DNA of 64,000 nucleotides from Mycobacterium sp. (GTDB lineage: Bacteria; Actinomycetota; Actinomycetes; Mycobacteriales; Mycobacteriaceae), in the NCBI GenBank assembly GCA_003987775.1, contig RXJD01000016.1:1-64000 (forward strand), given 5' to 3'. Positions within the stretch are counted from its first letter, which is position 1. Every line of letters starts with the position of its first letter. Below, one piece after another: positions 16,981-26,081 of this stretch. The position numbers and the translations under genes were made by a program. The notes beneath the pieces were generated by a model that was not told the origin of the DNA, did no database searches, and saw only the letters and a list, made by a program, of their open reading frames with translations.

Positions 16981-18633
16981 GTGTCTTACGTATTGACGCA
17001 GCCGGCCGCGTTGGCAGCGGCAGCGACGGAGTTGTCCGGTCTCGGCACGGCGATTGGTGAGGCTGCCGCGGCCGCGGCAGCTCCCACGACGGGACTCATG
17101 AGCGCGGCCGCCGATGAGGTGTCGGCGGCAATCGCCAACTTCTTCGGGCTGTACGGCCGGGAATTCCAGACGGCCAGTGCGAGGCTCGGGACCCTGTATC
17201 AGGGATTGGTGCAGAACCTCACCTCCACCGTCGACTACTACGTCAACGCCGAGGCCATCAACACCGCGCAGCTCCGGCAAAGCGTGACAAGCGGGCTCTA
17301 CCGGCCCACCTCGCCGCCGGTATTCCCGCCGTTCACCGGGGTGACCAACGCGATTGCCATGGGCGGCACTGGAACTCCGATTCCCGGACCCACGTACCTC
17401 AACGCCGTCAACCAACTCTTCATCCAGCCCAATTCGCCTGGCGCCATTCTGACGTCGCTGGTCACCCCCGAGCAGCTGTATCCGATCACCGGTGTGCGAT
17501 CACTGATCTTCGCCAGCTCCGTTCAGCAGGGCCTGCAGATACTCGACACCGCGGTGTGGGACCAGCTCAACGCCGGCAACCATGTCACCGTCTTCGGCTA
17601 CTCGCAGAGTGCCGTCATCTCGTCGCTGCTGATGGGGCACTACGCGTCCCTCGGGCCCAATGCGCCGCTGCCCAGTCAGCTCAGTTTCGTACTGACCGGC
17701 AACGAGATGAACCCCAATGGCGGCATCCTGGCCCGCATACCCGGCCTGGACATTTCGACCGTCGGCCTGCCGTTCTACGGCGCGATGCCCAACACCCCTT
17801 ATCCGACAACCACTTACACGCTCCAATACGACGGCTTCGCCGACTTCCCGCGGTATCCGCTCAACATCGTGTCGGACATCAACGCCGTCTTCGGCATCAT
17901 CACGGTCCACACCACCTACGCGGACCTCACGCCGGCTCAGGTCCAGTCGGCCACGCTGTTGCCCACCACGGGAGCGACGACCAACAAGTGGTACATGATC
18001 GACCATCCCAACCTGCCGCTGCTGGATCCGGTGCGGGCCATCCCCGTTATCGGGGAACCGATTGCGGCACTGGTGCAGCCGAACCTGAAGGTGATCGTCA
18101 ACCTCGGCTATGGCGACCCGAACTTCGGCTACTCCACCAGCCCGGCCGACGTCCCGACGCCGTTCGGCCTCTTCCCCGAAGTCCCGCCGGGGGTTATTGT
18201 CGACGCCTTCGCCAGGGGCACCCAGCAGGGCATCAACGATTTCCTCGCCGTCACGCCGCGGGCGCTGACGACGGCGCCGGTCATCGCACCGCCCGGGTTC
18301 CCGCCGCTGATTCAGGCCTACCTGGCACCGCCACCGCAGGTGCTGCCGCCGACACCGGTCAACATCGCCAACACGTTCGCGTCAGTGGTCTCCACCGGCT
18401 ACTCGGTGCTGCTGCCGACGGCAGACCTGCTGACCGCCTTCGCGACCACCATGCCCGCCTACGACTTGACGCTGTTCCTGAGCCAACTGGCCCAGGGCAA
18501 CCTCCGGAGCGCGATCGAACTCCCACTCGCGGCCACCGCGGGACTGGCGGCGCTGGGCGGCATGATCGAGTTCATCGCGGTCGTGGAGGCCGCCGCAGAC
18601 ATCGTCCAGGACTTGCAGAGCATCGGCCTGTAG
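16981..18633 (+). CDS. PE protein with PE-PPE hydrolase domain (PE2-like, copy 3)
   Basis: 550 residues. PE domain MSYVLTQPAALAAAATELSG with YYVNAE (YxxxE). Hydrolase domain from about residue 110: PGPTYLNAVNQLFIQP, TPEQLYPITGVRS, nucleophile VFGYSQSAV (Ser208), LTGNEMNPNGG, YDGFADFPRYPLNIVSDINA and TVHTTYADL. A C-terminal region of about 170 residues (VLLPTADLLTAFATTMPAYD; LAQGNLRSAIELPLAATAGL) is shared with copies 4-8 but absent from copies 1-2. First gene after ptbB, matching Rv0152c by position. GTG start without ribosome site, served by a leaderless-type promoter. Confidence 0.9.
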   Translation: MSYVLTQPAALAAAATELSGLGTAIGEAAAAAAAPTTGLMSAAADEVSAAIANFFGLYGREFQTASARLGTLYQGLVQNLTSTVDYYVNAEAINTAQLRQSVTSGLYRPTSPPVFPPFTGVTNAIAMGGTGTPIPGPTYLNAVNQLFIQPNSPGAILTSLVTPEQLYPITGVRSLIFASSVQQGLQILDTAVWDQLNAGNHVTVFGYSQSAVISSLLMGHYASLGPNAPLPSQLSFVLTGNEMNPNGGILARIPGLDISTVGLPFYGAMPNTPYPTTTYTLQYDGFADFPRYPLNIVSDINAVFGIITVHTTYADLTPAQVQSATLLPTTGATTNKWYMIDHPNLPLLDPVRAIPVIGEPIAALVQPNLKVIVNLGYGDPNFGYSTSPADVPTPFGLFPEVPPGVIVDAFARGTQQGINDFLAVTPRALTTAPVIAPPGFPPLIQAYLAPPPQVLPPTPVNIANTFASVVSTGYSVLLPTADLLTAFATTMPAYDLTLFLSQLAQGNLRSAIELPLAATAGLAALGGMIEFIAVVEAAADIVQDLQSIGL

Positions 18634-18708
18634 CTCACAAAGAATTCACAAAATCCCCAAATATATTTGCGCCGGCGCTATTACACCATTGTCAAAGAGT
18701 CCGAATTC

Positions 18709-18738
18709 CGGACAACCATAGCCGCGCTGTCCTAACCT
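18709..18738 (+). promoter_or_regulatory. Promoter of PE-PPE copy 4
   Basis: CGGACA (18709-18714), 18-base spacer, TAACCT (18733-18738). The -35 matches those before copies 3, 5 and 6 (C[AG]GACA). Confidence 0.5.
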
Positions 18739-18750
18739 GAATTCGGGAAC

Positions 18751-18773
18751 TGACCAAGATTCACCCTTGGTCA
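18751..18773 (+). other. 5' leader hairpin of PE-PPE copy 4
   Basis: TGACCAAG-ATTCACC-CTTGGTCA is a perfect eight-pair stem beginning about six bases after the predicted transcription start. It may protect the mRNA 5' end or affect translation. Confidence 0.5.
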
Positions 18774-18795
18774 CAGGGGGATGGGGTGGGCAATT

Positions 18796-20466
18796 ATGTC
18801 TTTTCTGGCTGAGCCGGGAATCATATCGTCGGTCGTGGCGGATATCGGGGGCATAGGTTCCGCGGTGAGCGCGGCGTCCGCCGCCGCGGCGGCACCGACC
18901 TCCGGCCTGTTGGCCGCGGCGGCCGACGAGGTATCGGAGGCCGTCGCGAATTTCTTCGGCTCGTACGGCCAGGAGTTCCAGGCTGTCGTCGGCCAGGTCG
19001 AGGCGTATCACGCGCAGTTCCAACAGAACCTGGCCGCGGCGGCGAACGCATACGTCAACACCGAGGCCGCAAGCGCGGCCACGTTACAGGGGCTGCTGGG
19101 CCTGCCCCCTGCCGCCGCGTTCACCCCACCGCCGCCCGCGTTCCCGGTCACCAATCCGCCATTCAGTACATTTCCGACCGCGGTGTTCATCGGCCCCACC
19201 GGGGTCCCGATACCGCCACCGGAATACGCCACGCTGGCGAATCTCCTGTACGTGCATGCCAACAACCCGAACCAGGCACTGCCGATCCTGTATACGCCCG
19301 AAGAGCTGTACCCGATCACCGGCGTCAAGAGCCTGACGCTGAACCAATCCGTTTCCGAGGGCCTGACAATTCTCGGAAACTATGTTCAGAATCAAATAGC
19401 AAACGGTCCCTTGACCGTTTTCGGCTACTCCCAGAGCGCGATCATCTCGTCGCTGTACATGCAACAGCTGGCGTCCCAGGGTTTTCCGATTTCACCGGCG
19501 GACCTCAACTTCGTGCTGGTCGGCAACGAGATGAACCCCAACGGCGGCATGCTGGCACGTTTCCCGAACCTGACGCTGCCGACGCTGGGGCTCGACTTCT
19601 ACGGAGCGACCCCGTCCAATACGCCCTACGACGTGGCCATCTACACGCAGGAGTACGACGGCTTCGCCGACTTCCCGCGGTACCCGCTCAACTTCATCTC
19701 CGATCTCAACGCGGTGTTCGGCATCGCCACCGTGCATACGAAATACCTGAGTCTTACTACCGCCCAAGTCAATAGCGCCGTTCAGCTGCCCACGTCCCCG
19801 GGCTATTACGAAAACGGCGGCAAGACGTACTACTACATGATCCCCACCGAGGAACTGCCGCTGCTGACGCCGCTGCGAGCCATACCGGTGATCGGCAACC
19901 CGCTGGCCGCCCTCATCGAACCCAACCTGGAAGTGATCGTGAATCTGGGTTACGGCGATCCCTACCACGGTTACTCGACGAGTTACGCCGACGTGCAGAC
20001 GCCGTTCGGCTTGTTCCCGGACGTGAGCCCGGGCACCGTCGCCGAGGCCTTGGCAGCCGGAACGCAGCAGGGCATCCATGATTTCAGCGCCGAACTGCAG
20101 GCGCTGGCCGCGCAGCCGCTCACGTTGCCCTCGTTCGTGCCGCCGCAACCGACGGACATCCTCGCGACACTGGCCGCACTGCCGTCGCCGGAGAAGATCG
20201 TGAACACCGCGGCCACGGTCATCTCGACGGACTACGCCGTGCTCCTGCCCGCGGCCGACACCGCTCTCGCGTTCGCCACCTCGTTGCCTCTGTACGACTC
20301 GCAGCTGTTCCTCAGCCAACTCGCGCAGGGCAACCTCATCAACGCGATCGGCTACCCCATTGCGGCGGACGTCGGCCTGGCCACGATCGCCGGCATCGTC
20401 CAGTTCCTGGTCATCTCGAAGGCGATCTCACAGAACATCAGCGATATTCGGGCTCTCATCCCCTGA
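18796..20466 (+). CDS. PE protein with PE-PPE hydrolase domain (copy 4)
   Basis: 556 residues from the ATG at 18796; MSFLAEPGIISSVVADIGG fits the usual PE N-terminus, so five extra upstream codons are rejected. YVNTE is the secretion motif. Hydrolase domain: FIGPTGVPIPPPEYATL, TPEELYPITGVKSLTLNQS, FGYSQSAI (Ser212), VGNEMNPNGGMLARFP, YDGFADFPRYPLNFISDLNA, TVHTKYLSL. C-terminal block LPSFVPPQPTDILATLAALP then SPEKIVNTAATVISTDYAVL. Very similar to copy 5, indicating a recent tandem duplication. Own promoter and leader hairpin. Confidence 0.9.
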   Translation: MSFLAEPGIISSVVADIGGIGSAVSAASAAAAAPTSGLLAAAADEVSEAVANFFGSYGQEFQAVVGQVEAYHAQFQQNLAAAANAYVNTEAASAATLQGLLGLPPAAAFTPPPPAFPVTNPPFSTFPTAVFIGPTGVPIPPPEYATLANLLYVHANNPNQALPILYTPEELYPITGVKSLTLNQSVSEGLTILGNYVQNQIANGPLTVFGYSQSAIISSLYMQQLASQGFPISPADLNFVLVGNEMNPNGGMLARFPNLTLPTLGLDFYGATPSNTPYDVAIYTQEYDGFADFPRYPLNFISDLNAVFGIATVHTKYLSLTTAQVNSAVQLPTSPGYYENGGKTYYYMIPTEELPLLTPLRAIPVIGNPLAALIEPNLEVIVNLGYGDPYHGYSTSYADVQTPFGLFPDVSPGTVAEALAAGTQQGIHDFSAELQALAAQPLTLPSFVPPQPTDILATLAALPSPEKIVNTAATVISTDYAVLLPAADTALAFATSLPLYDSQLFLSQLAQGNLINAIGYPIAADVGLATIAGIVQFLVISKAISQNISDIRALIP

Positions 20467-20496
20467 CGCCCGGCGCTCGCCGATGGCGCGAAAACG

Positions 20497-20526
20497 CGGA
20501 CAGAGTCAGCGGCCTCGTCATACGCT
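20497..20526 (+). promoter_or_regulatory. Promoter of PE-PPE copy 5
   Basis: CGGACA (20497-20502), 18-base spacer, TACGCT (20521-20526), giving a leader of about 44 bases with a GGGGGAAGAG ribosome site before the ATG at 20577. Confidence 0.5.
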
Positions 20527-20576
20527 GGCGGCCAATCTGACCGAGACCACCGCCTTCGACGGGGGAAGAGACGCCA

Positions 20577-22166
20577 ATGACGAATCTGCTCGTCGCGCCT
20601 GAGTTCATCACGACGGCAGTCAACGACATTGCGAACATCGGTTCGACGGTCAGTGCGGCAAGCGCAGCCGCCGCAGCGCCGACGACCGGCCTGCTGGCCG
20701 CGGCCGCCGATGAGGTGTCGGCGGCGATCGCGAATTTCTTCGGCACGCACGGGCAGGAGTTCCAGTCGTTCGTCGGACAGGTCGAAGCATTTCAATCCTC
20801 GTTCCGGCAGACCCTTGCCGACGCTGCCAACGCCTACGTGCAGACCGAAATCGCCAGCGCCGCGGCAATTCCGCCCTTCCCGGCGAATCTGACCTCGTTG
20901 TTCGTCGGGCCGACCGGTGTGCCCATCCCGTCGGAGGCCTACGTCCTCAAGGCGAACGAACTGTACGTCCGCTCCCTCAACACTTTGCAGGCGCTCTACA
21001 CCCCCGAGAACCTGTATCCGATCACCGGCGTGAAGAGCATGACGCTGAACCAGTCGGTGGTCGAGGGCCTGACGATCATGGACAACGCGATCACCAGTCA
21101 GCTGGCCATCCCGGGTAACAGCCTCACCATTTTCGGCTACTCCCAGAGCGCCATCATCGCCTCGCTAGAGATGCAGAAGCTGGCGGCGATGGGCTCGCCC
21201 TATGTGGGCCAGCTCAACTTCGTCCTCGTCGGCAACGAGATGAACCCCAACGGCGGGATGCTGGCGCGGTTCCCGGGCCTGACGCTGCCGACGCTGGGGC
21301 TGTCGTTCTACGGTGCCACACCGTCGGACACGCTGTACCCGACGGCCATCTACACGCAGGAGTACGACGGGTTCGCCGACTTCCCGCGGTATCCGATCAA
21401 TTTCATCTCCGACCTCAACGCGGTGATGGGCATCGCCACCGTGCACGTGAAGTACCTGGACCTCACCCCGGCGCAGGTCGACAACGCCATCAAGCTCACG
21501 ACGTCACCGGGCTACACCGGCGTGACCGATTACTACATGATCCCCACCGAGCACCTGCCCCTGCTGGCACCGCTGCGCCTGACCTCCGTCATCGGCAATC
21601 CGCTCGCCGCCCTCATCGAGCCGAATCTGAGGGTGATCGTGAACCTGGGCTACGGCGACCCGTACCACGGCTACTCGACCAGCCCCGCGGACATCCGCAC
21701 GCCGTTCGGTTTGTTCCCCGATGTCAGCCCGGGCACCGTCGTCGAAGCGCTGGCCGCCGGAACGCAACAGGGCATCCACGACTTCACCGCCGAGCTGCAG
21801 GCGCTGGCCGCACAGCCGATCACCTTACCCTCCTTCGCCCCGCCACAACCGGCAGACCTGATGGCGACGCTGGCCGCGCTGCCATCTCCGGAGAAGATCG
21901 TGAACACGATCGCCACCGTCATCTCGACCGACTACGCCGTGCTGTTGCCGACCGCCGATACCGCCCTCGCTTTCGCGACCACCATGCCGCTCTACGACAC
22001 ACAACTCTTCTGGAGCCAGCTGCTGCAGGGCAACCTCATCAACGCCATCGGGTATCCGATCGCTGCCAACGTCGGGCTGGCCACCATCGCGGGCATCGTG
22101 GAATTCCTGGTCATCGCGAAGGCGCTGTCGGAGAACATCAAGGACATCAGCGCCCTGATTCCGTGA
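20577..22166 (+). CDS. PE protein with PE-PPE hydrolase domain (copy 5)
   Basis: 529 residues. PE domain MTNLLVAPEFITTAVNDIAN with YVQTE. The linker after the PE domain is short (IPPFPANLTSLFVGPTGVPI), lacking the roughly 25-residue Pro-rich stretch of copy 4. Hydrolase: FGYSQSAI (Ser189), VGNEMNPNGGMLARFPG, YDGFADFPRYPINFISDLNA, TVHVKYLDL. The C-terminal part LPSFAPPQPADLMATLAALP and SPEKIVNTIATVISTDYAVL nearly repeats copy 4, as does the last segment GYPIAANVGLATIAGIVEFL. Probably the sister of copy 4 by duplication. Substrate unknown; lipase/esterase activity expected. Confidence 0.9.
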   Translation: MTNLLVAPEFITTAVNDIANIGSTVSAASAAAAAPTTGLLAAAADEVSAAIANFFGTHGQEFQSFVGQVEAFQSSFRQTLADAANAYVQTEIASAAAIPPFPANLTSLFVGPTGVPIPSEAYVLKANELYVRSLNTLQALYTPENLYPITGVKSMTLNQSVVEGLTIMDNAITSQLAIPGNSLTIFGYSQSAIIASLEMQKLAAMGSPYVGQLNFVLVGNEMNPNGGMLARFPGLTLPTLGLSFYGATPSDTLYPTAIYTQEYDGFADFPRYPINFISDLNAVMGIATVHVKYLDLTPAQVDNAIKLTTSPGYTGVTDYYMIPTEHLPLLAPLRLTSVIGNPLAALIEPNLRVIVNLGYGDPYHGYSTSPADIRTPFGLFPDVSPGTVVEALAAGTQQGIHDFTAELQALAAQPITLPSFAPPQPADLMATLAALPSPEKIVNTIATVISTDYAVLLPTADTALAFATTMPLYDTQLFWSQLLQGNLINAIGYPIAANVGLATIAGIVEFLVIAKALSENIKDISALIP

Positions 22167-22191
22167 CATTCTGGCCGAATGACGTAAACGC

Positions 22192-22220
22192 CAGACAGTT
22201 TCGGAACGTGCCCTTACGCT
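22192..22220 (+). promoter_or_regulatory. Promoter of PE-PPE copy 6
   Basis: CAGACA (22192-22197), 17-base spacer, TACGCT (22215-22220), 43 bases before the ATG at 22264. Confidence 0.5.
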
Positions 22221-22263
22221 TGCGCGAAAGCTTTGCGGGGTCGTGGGGAGAGGAACTGCGCTG

Positions 22264-23910
22264 ATGTCGTTATTGCTGGCGGAGCCACAGGCGATGGTGG
22301 CTGCTGCCGCCGACATCGAAGGGATCGGGGCGACACTGAGCGCGGCCAGCATGGCCGCGGCGGCGCCGACGTCGAACGTGCTGGCCGCGGCCGGTGACGA
22401 GGTGTCGGCGGCCATCGCAAACCTGTTCGGCACCTTCGGGCGCGAATACCAGGACGTCGTAACGCAATTCGAGGCGTTCCACAACGAGTTCCAGCGCACT
22501 CTGGCTGCCGCGGGTTCGGCCTACGTACAGGCCGAGGCCGCCGCTGCCTCAGCCCTGGGCGCAGCGTTCGCGCCGCCGGCCCAGGCGGCGACCGCGGCCG
22601 CGATCCCGTGGGTGCCCAACGACATCTCGTTGATCCTGAGCGGCACCGGCGTTCCGATCGTCACCGCCGACTTCATCCAGAAGGCGAGCAAATACGTCGG
22701 TGGACCGACCATCTTCCAAGGGCTGAACACCCCGGAAGAGCTCTACCCGCTGACCGGCGTCCGCAGCATGTACTTCAACAAATCGGTCCAGATCGGACTG
22801 ACTACCCTGGACAACGCGGTTTACCAACAGATCACCGGCGGAAACTCCGTCACCGTTTTCGGCGTTTCACAGAGCGCGGTCATCTCGTCGCTGTACATGC
22901 GCAATCTCGCGGCCGGTTTGTCGAATTTCGGCGCCACCCCTCCTCCGGCGAACATGCTGAATTTCGTCTTGACCGGTAACGAGATGAACCCCAACGGCGG
23001 TCTGCTGTCCCGATTCCCGGGTCTGGTCATGTCGAGCCTGGGGCTGGAGTTCTACGGATCCACGCCGTCGGACACCATTTATCCGGTCCGCAATTACACG
23101 CTCGAATACGACGGCTTCGCCGACTTCCCCCGATACCCGCTCAATCTCATCTCCGACCTGAACGCGGTAGCGGGCATCGTCTACGTCCACCCGCAGTACG
23201 TGAATCTGACCCAGGCTCAGATCGATGCCGCCATTCCGCTGCAGACGTCGCCGGGCTACAACGGCAACAGCCAGTACTTCATCCTGCCGACCCAGCAACT
23301 GCCGCTGTTGCAGCCGCTGCGCGCCATCCCGGTCATCGGAAATCCGCTCGCCAACCTCATCGAGCCGAACATGCGCGTGCTGGTGAACCTCGGCTATGGC
23401 GACCCGAACTACGGGTACTCCACGAGTCCCGCCGATGTCCCCACACCGTTCGGCCTGTTCCCCGAAGTCGCGCCGGGCACCGTGTTCGACGCGCTGGCGA
23501 CCGGTACCCAACAGGGCATCAACCACTTCAGCGCCGACCTGCAGGCGATGGCCAGCCAACCGGTTACCGCGCCGACATTCGCACTGCCCTCGCCGACCGA
23601 GATCGGGGCCAGGGTGGCCGCGCTGCCGACACCGCAGGAGATCGCCAACACGGTGGGATCGATCGCCTCTACCAACTACGCCGTCCTGCTGCCCACCGCG
23701 GATATCGCCACGTCGGTGCTGACCTCGCTGCCGGCCTACAACGCGGCGCTGTTCACCGAGCAACTGGCGCAGGGCAATCTGATCAACGCGATCGGACTCC
23801 CGATCGCCGCCGACGTCGGCCTGGCCACGGTGGCCGGTGCGGTCGAGTTCCTGGTGCTCACCGAGGCGGTCGTGAACACCCTCAAGGATATTCAGTCGCT
23901 GGTCGCATGA
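22264..23910 (+). CDS. PE protein with PE-PPE hydrolase domain (copy 6, GVSQS variant)
   Basis: 548 residues from MSLLLAEPQAMVAAAADIEG; seven upstream in-frame codons are rejected because PE proteins begin at this motif. YVQAE secretion motif. The nucleophile elbow is VFGVSQSAV (Ser202): valine replaces the tyrosine (or phenylalanine) before Ser in the other copies. Other landmarks hold: LTGNEMNPNGGLLSRFPG, YDGFADFPRYPLNLISDLNA, YVHPQYVNL, and the C-terminal NYAVLLPTADIATSVLTSLP. All catalytic-type residues appear present, so it is probably active; the Val may alter the acyl pocket. Confidence 0.9.
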   Translation: MSLLLAEPQAMVAAAADIEGIGATLSAASMAAAAPTSNVLAAAGDEVSAAIANLFGTFGREYQDVVTQFEAFHNEFQRTLAAAGSAYVQAEAAAASALGAAFAPPAQAATAAAIPWVPNDISLILSGTGVPIVTADFIQKASKYVGGPTIFQGLNTPEELYPLTGVRSMYFNKSVQIGLTTLDNAVYQQITGGNSVTVFGVSQSAVISSLYMRNLAAGLSNFGATPPPANMLNFVLTGNEMNPNGGLLSRFPGLVMSSLGLEFYGSTPSDTIYPVRNYTLEYDGFADFPRYPLNLISDLNAVAGIVYVHPQYVNLTQAQIDAAIPLQTSPGYNGNSQYFILPTQQLPLLQPLRAIPVIGNPLANLIEPNMRVLVNLGYGDPNYGYSTSPADVPTPFGLFPEVAPGTVFDALATGTQQGINHFSADLQAMASQPVTAPTFALPSPTEIGARVAALPTPQEIANTVGSIASTNYAVLLPTADIATSVLTSLPAYNAALFTEQLAQGNLINAIGLPIAADVGLATVAGAVEFLVLTEAVVNTLKDIQSLVA

Positions 23911-23971
23911 GACTGACCGTCCCAAAAAATATTTAGCTCAGAAAAGCAGTATGCGCGCGGCGTGACCGTTC

Positions 23972-23977
23972 TACTCT
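23972..23977 (+). promoter_or_regulatory. -10 hexamer for PE-PPE copy 7
   Basis: TACTCT within GTTCTACTCT, the same decamer as before copy 1. No C[AG]GACA -35 is present 17-18 bases upstream. Confidence 0.4.
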
Positions 23978-24044
23978 GACACCAGCCGTGTCTCGCGTTT
24001 ACCGGCTGTGCTGTAAATGCCCTGGCCGTGAAGGGAATTAGCCG

Positions 24045-25889
24045 ATGTCGTATTTGACGACGCAACCGCAACTGCTGAGCTCTGCCGCCGAGAACCTCGC
24101 CGGCATCCGGACCGCCCTCACCGAGGCCAGCGCTGCGGCCGCCGGTCCGACCACCGGGTTGGCCGCCGCCGCGGCCGACGAGATCTCGGCCGCCGCGGCG
24201 CAGCTGTTCGGGACGTTCGGTCAGGAGTACCAGCAGGTCATCGGTCAAGCGGCGCTGTTCCACGAAGAGTTCAACCGTGCCCTGGCGGCGGCGAGCCTCA
24301 CCTATGCCGAAGCGGAGATCGCCAACGCGGCCCAGGTCCTGGGCGGGGCTGGCGGATTCGGCGCGGCCGCGTCACCGATCGAGGCGCTGCTCGCTCCGGT
24401 GCTGGCTCCGCTGCAGCCGCTGCTCGCGCCGGTCCAGTCGCTGTTCGCGCCACTGCTCGCCCCTGCCACGAGCGGCGGCGGCACGATCATTCCCTCGGTT
24501 CCTATTTCGCCGACCGGGCCCTACAACGTCGCGTTGATCATGGCGGGCAGCGGCACACCCATACCGCCGCCGTCGTATCTGACCGACATCCGACCCTGGA
24601 TCACATCCGCCTTCAACGTGCTCAACCCCACGTCGATTCCGCTGAACACTCCCGAGGGCCTGTATCCGCTGACGGCGATCAAGGACCTGACGCTCCAGGT
24701 TTCCGTCGACCGCGGCGTGACCATCCTGGATAACGCGCTGTTCGGACCGACCGGGCTGATCACCGCTGGACAGAAGGTCGCCGTTCTCGGGTACTCGCAG
24801 AGTGCCGTCATCTCTTCACTGGAGCTGCGCAACCTCATCGCGGCGGGCAGCCCCAACACCGCCGACCTCAGCTTCACGCTGCTGGGCAACCCGATGAACC
24901 CGAACGGCGGCCTGCTCGCGCGCTTCCCCGGTCTTTCCCTGCCGGCAATCGGCCTGGATTTCTATGGCGCCCAGCCGAGTGGCTCCGGCTACCCGGTCAA
25001 CACCTTCACGCTGCAGTACGACGGGTACGCCGACTTCCCCAAGTACCCGATCAACTTCCTGGCAGACCTCAACGCGTTCCTGGGCATCCAGACCGTTCAC
25101 GGCACATACCCCAACCTGGACCCGAACGCGCTGCCTCCCGGCTACAACCTCGTTCAGCTGCCGGTCTCCCCCGGCAACAACGGCCTCGACAACTACTACA
25201 TGATCACCCAGCCGGGTCTGCCGCTGCTGTCACCGATCAAGGGCATCCCGGTGATCGGGGCACCCCTGGCCGCCTTGCTCGAACCGAACCTGACCTACCT
25301 GGTCAACTGGGGCTACGGCGACCCGCACTACGGATACAACACCGGTTATGCCGACGTGCCCACGCCTTTCGAAGTGCTCCCGCCCATCCCGACCAACTTC
25401 TTCGGTGACCAGATCTACCTCGCCGGACAGGGAGTCAACGGGTTCACGAAGGCCATCGGCGCCACGGCGCTGCCATCGGCGGCCAGCCTGGCCGACCTGC
25501 TGCCGGCCGGCGGCGGCACCGGACTGTCACTGCCGTTCTCGTTGCCCAGCGCGACCGCCTCGCCGGTCAACAGCTTCTTCGACGCGCTGAAGTCGGCGAA
25601 CACCAACATCACCACGGCAATCACCAGCGCGGCCGCCGACACCTACGCCGTGGCACTGCCGACGGCGGACATCATCAACACGCTGGTGACCACGGTCCCG
25701 TCCTACGACCTGAACCTGTTCCTGGACGGCATCCAGCAGGCGTTCAACGGCGATCCGGCGGGATTGTTCAACGCGATCGGCAAGCCGATCGCCGCGAATG
25801 TCGCGGTCGGAACTCTCGCCGGTGGTTTCGAGTTCATCGTGCTGCTCGACGCGTTCCAGAATGTGCTCGGCGACCTCGCTGGCGCCTGA
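24045..25889 (+). CDS. PE protein with PE-PPE hydrolase domain (copy 7, extended linker)
   Basis: 614 residues, the longest copy. PE domain MSYLTTQPQLLSSAAENLAG with YAEAE. Between PE and hydrolase domains is a repetitive Leu/Ala/Pro linker of about 35 residues (LLAPVLAPLQPLLAPVQSLF and on to LLAPA). Hydrolase: VLGYSQSAV (Ser251), LGNPMNPNGGLLARFPGLS, YDGYADFPKYPINFLADLNA, TVHGTYPNL. The C-terminal region lacks the LPSF..PSPEKIV block of copies 4-5 and instead has SLPSATASPVNSFFDALKSA. More divergent than copies 4-6 and close in style to copy 8. Confidence 0.9.
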   Translation: MSYLTTQPQLLSSAAENLAGIRTALTEASAAAAGPTTGLAAAAADEISAAAAQLFGTFGQEYQQVIGQAALFHEEFNRALAAASLTYAEAEIANAAQVLGGAGGFGAAASPIEALLAPVLAPLQPLLAPVQSLFAPLLAPATSGGGTIIPSVPISPTGPYNVALIMAGSGTPIPPPSYLTDIRPWITSAFNVLNPTSIPLNTPEGLYPLTAIKDLTLQVSVDRGVTILDNALFGPTGLITAGQKVAVLGYSQSAVISSLELRNLIAAGSPNTADLSFTLLGNPMNPNGGLLARFPGLSLPAIGLDFYGAQPSGSGYPVNTFTLQYDGYADFPKYPINFLADLNAFLGIQTVHGTYPNLDPNALPPGYNLVQLPVSPGNNGLDNYYMITQPGLPLLSPIKGIPVIGAPLAALLEPNLTYLVNWGYGDPHYGYNTGYADVPTPFEVLPPIPTNFFGDQIYLAGQGVNGFTKAIGATALPSAASLADLLPAGGGTGLSLPFSLPSATASPVNSFFDALKSANTNITTAITSAAADTYAVALPTADIINTLVTTVPSYDLNLFLDGIQQAFNGDPAGLFNAIGKPIAANVAVGTLAGGFEFIVLLDAFQNVLGDLAGA

Positions 25890-26001
25890 GTTCTCGAGCG
25901 GCTGTGCGACCCCGAATGTCGTTGTAATGGCGGACTTTGAGTTCCTGAGGTAGATGTTCGGATCCATCCGCCGAATCGCGATACTTACACGGACGTCAAT
26001 G

Positions 26002-26007
26002 TAGGCT
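26002..26007 (+). promoter_or_regulatory. -10 hexamer for PE-PPE copy 8
   Basis: TAGGCT, 75 bases before the ATG at 26082, fits TAnnnT. No recognisable -35. The 192-base spacer between copies 7 and 8 (25890-26081) shows no other strong structure. Confidence 0.3.
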
Positions 26008-26081
26008 GACGCCCATCGGCCGTGCCGGCGAGATGACGTGTGGCGCCGTCGACATAGGTCGCCGATGCGAAGGATTGGCCG

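Noticed and set aside
25890..26081. Extra gene in the longest spacer of the PE-PPE array
   Set aside because: No frame with a plausible start, ribosome site or family similarity was seen.
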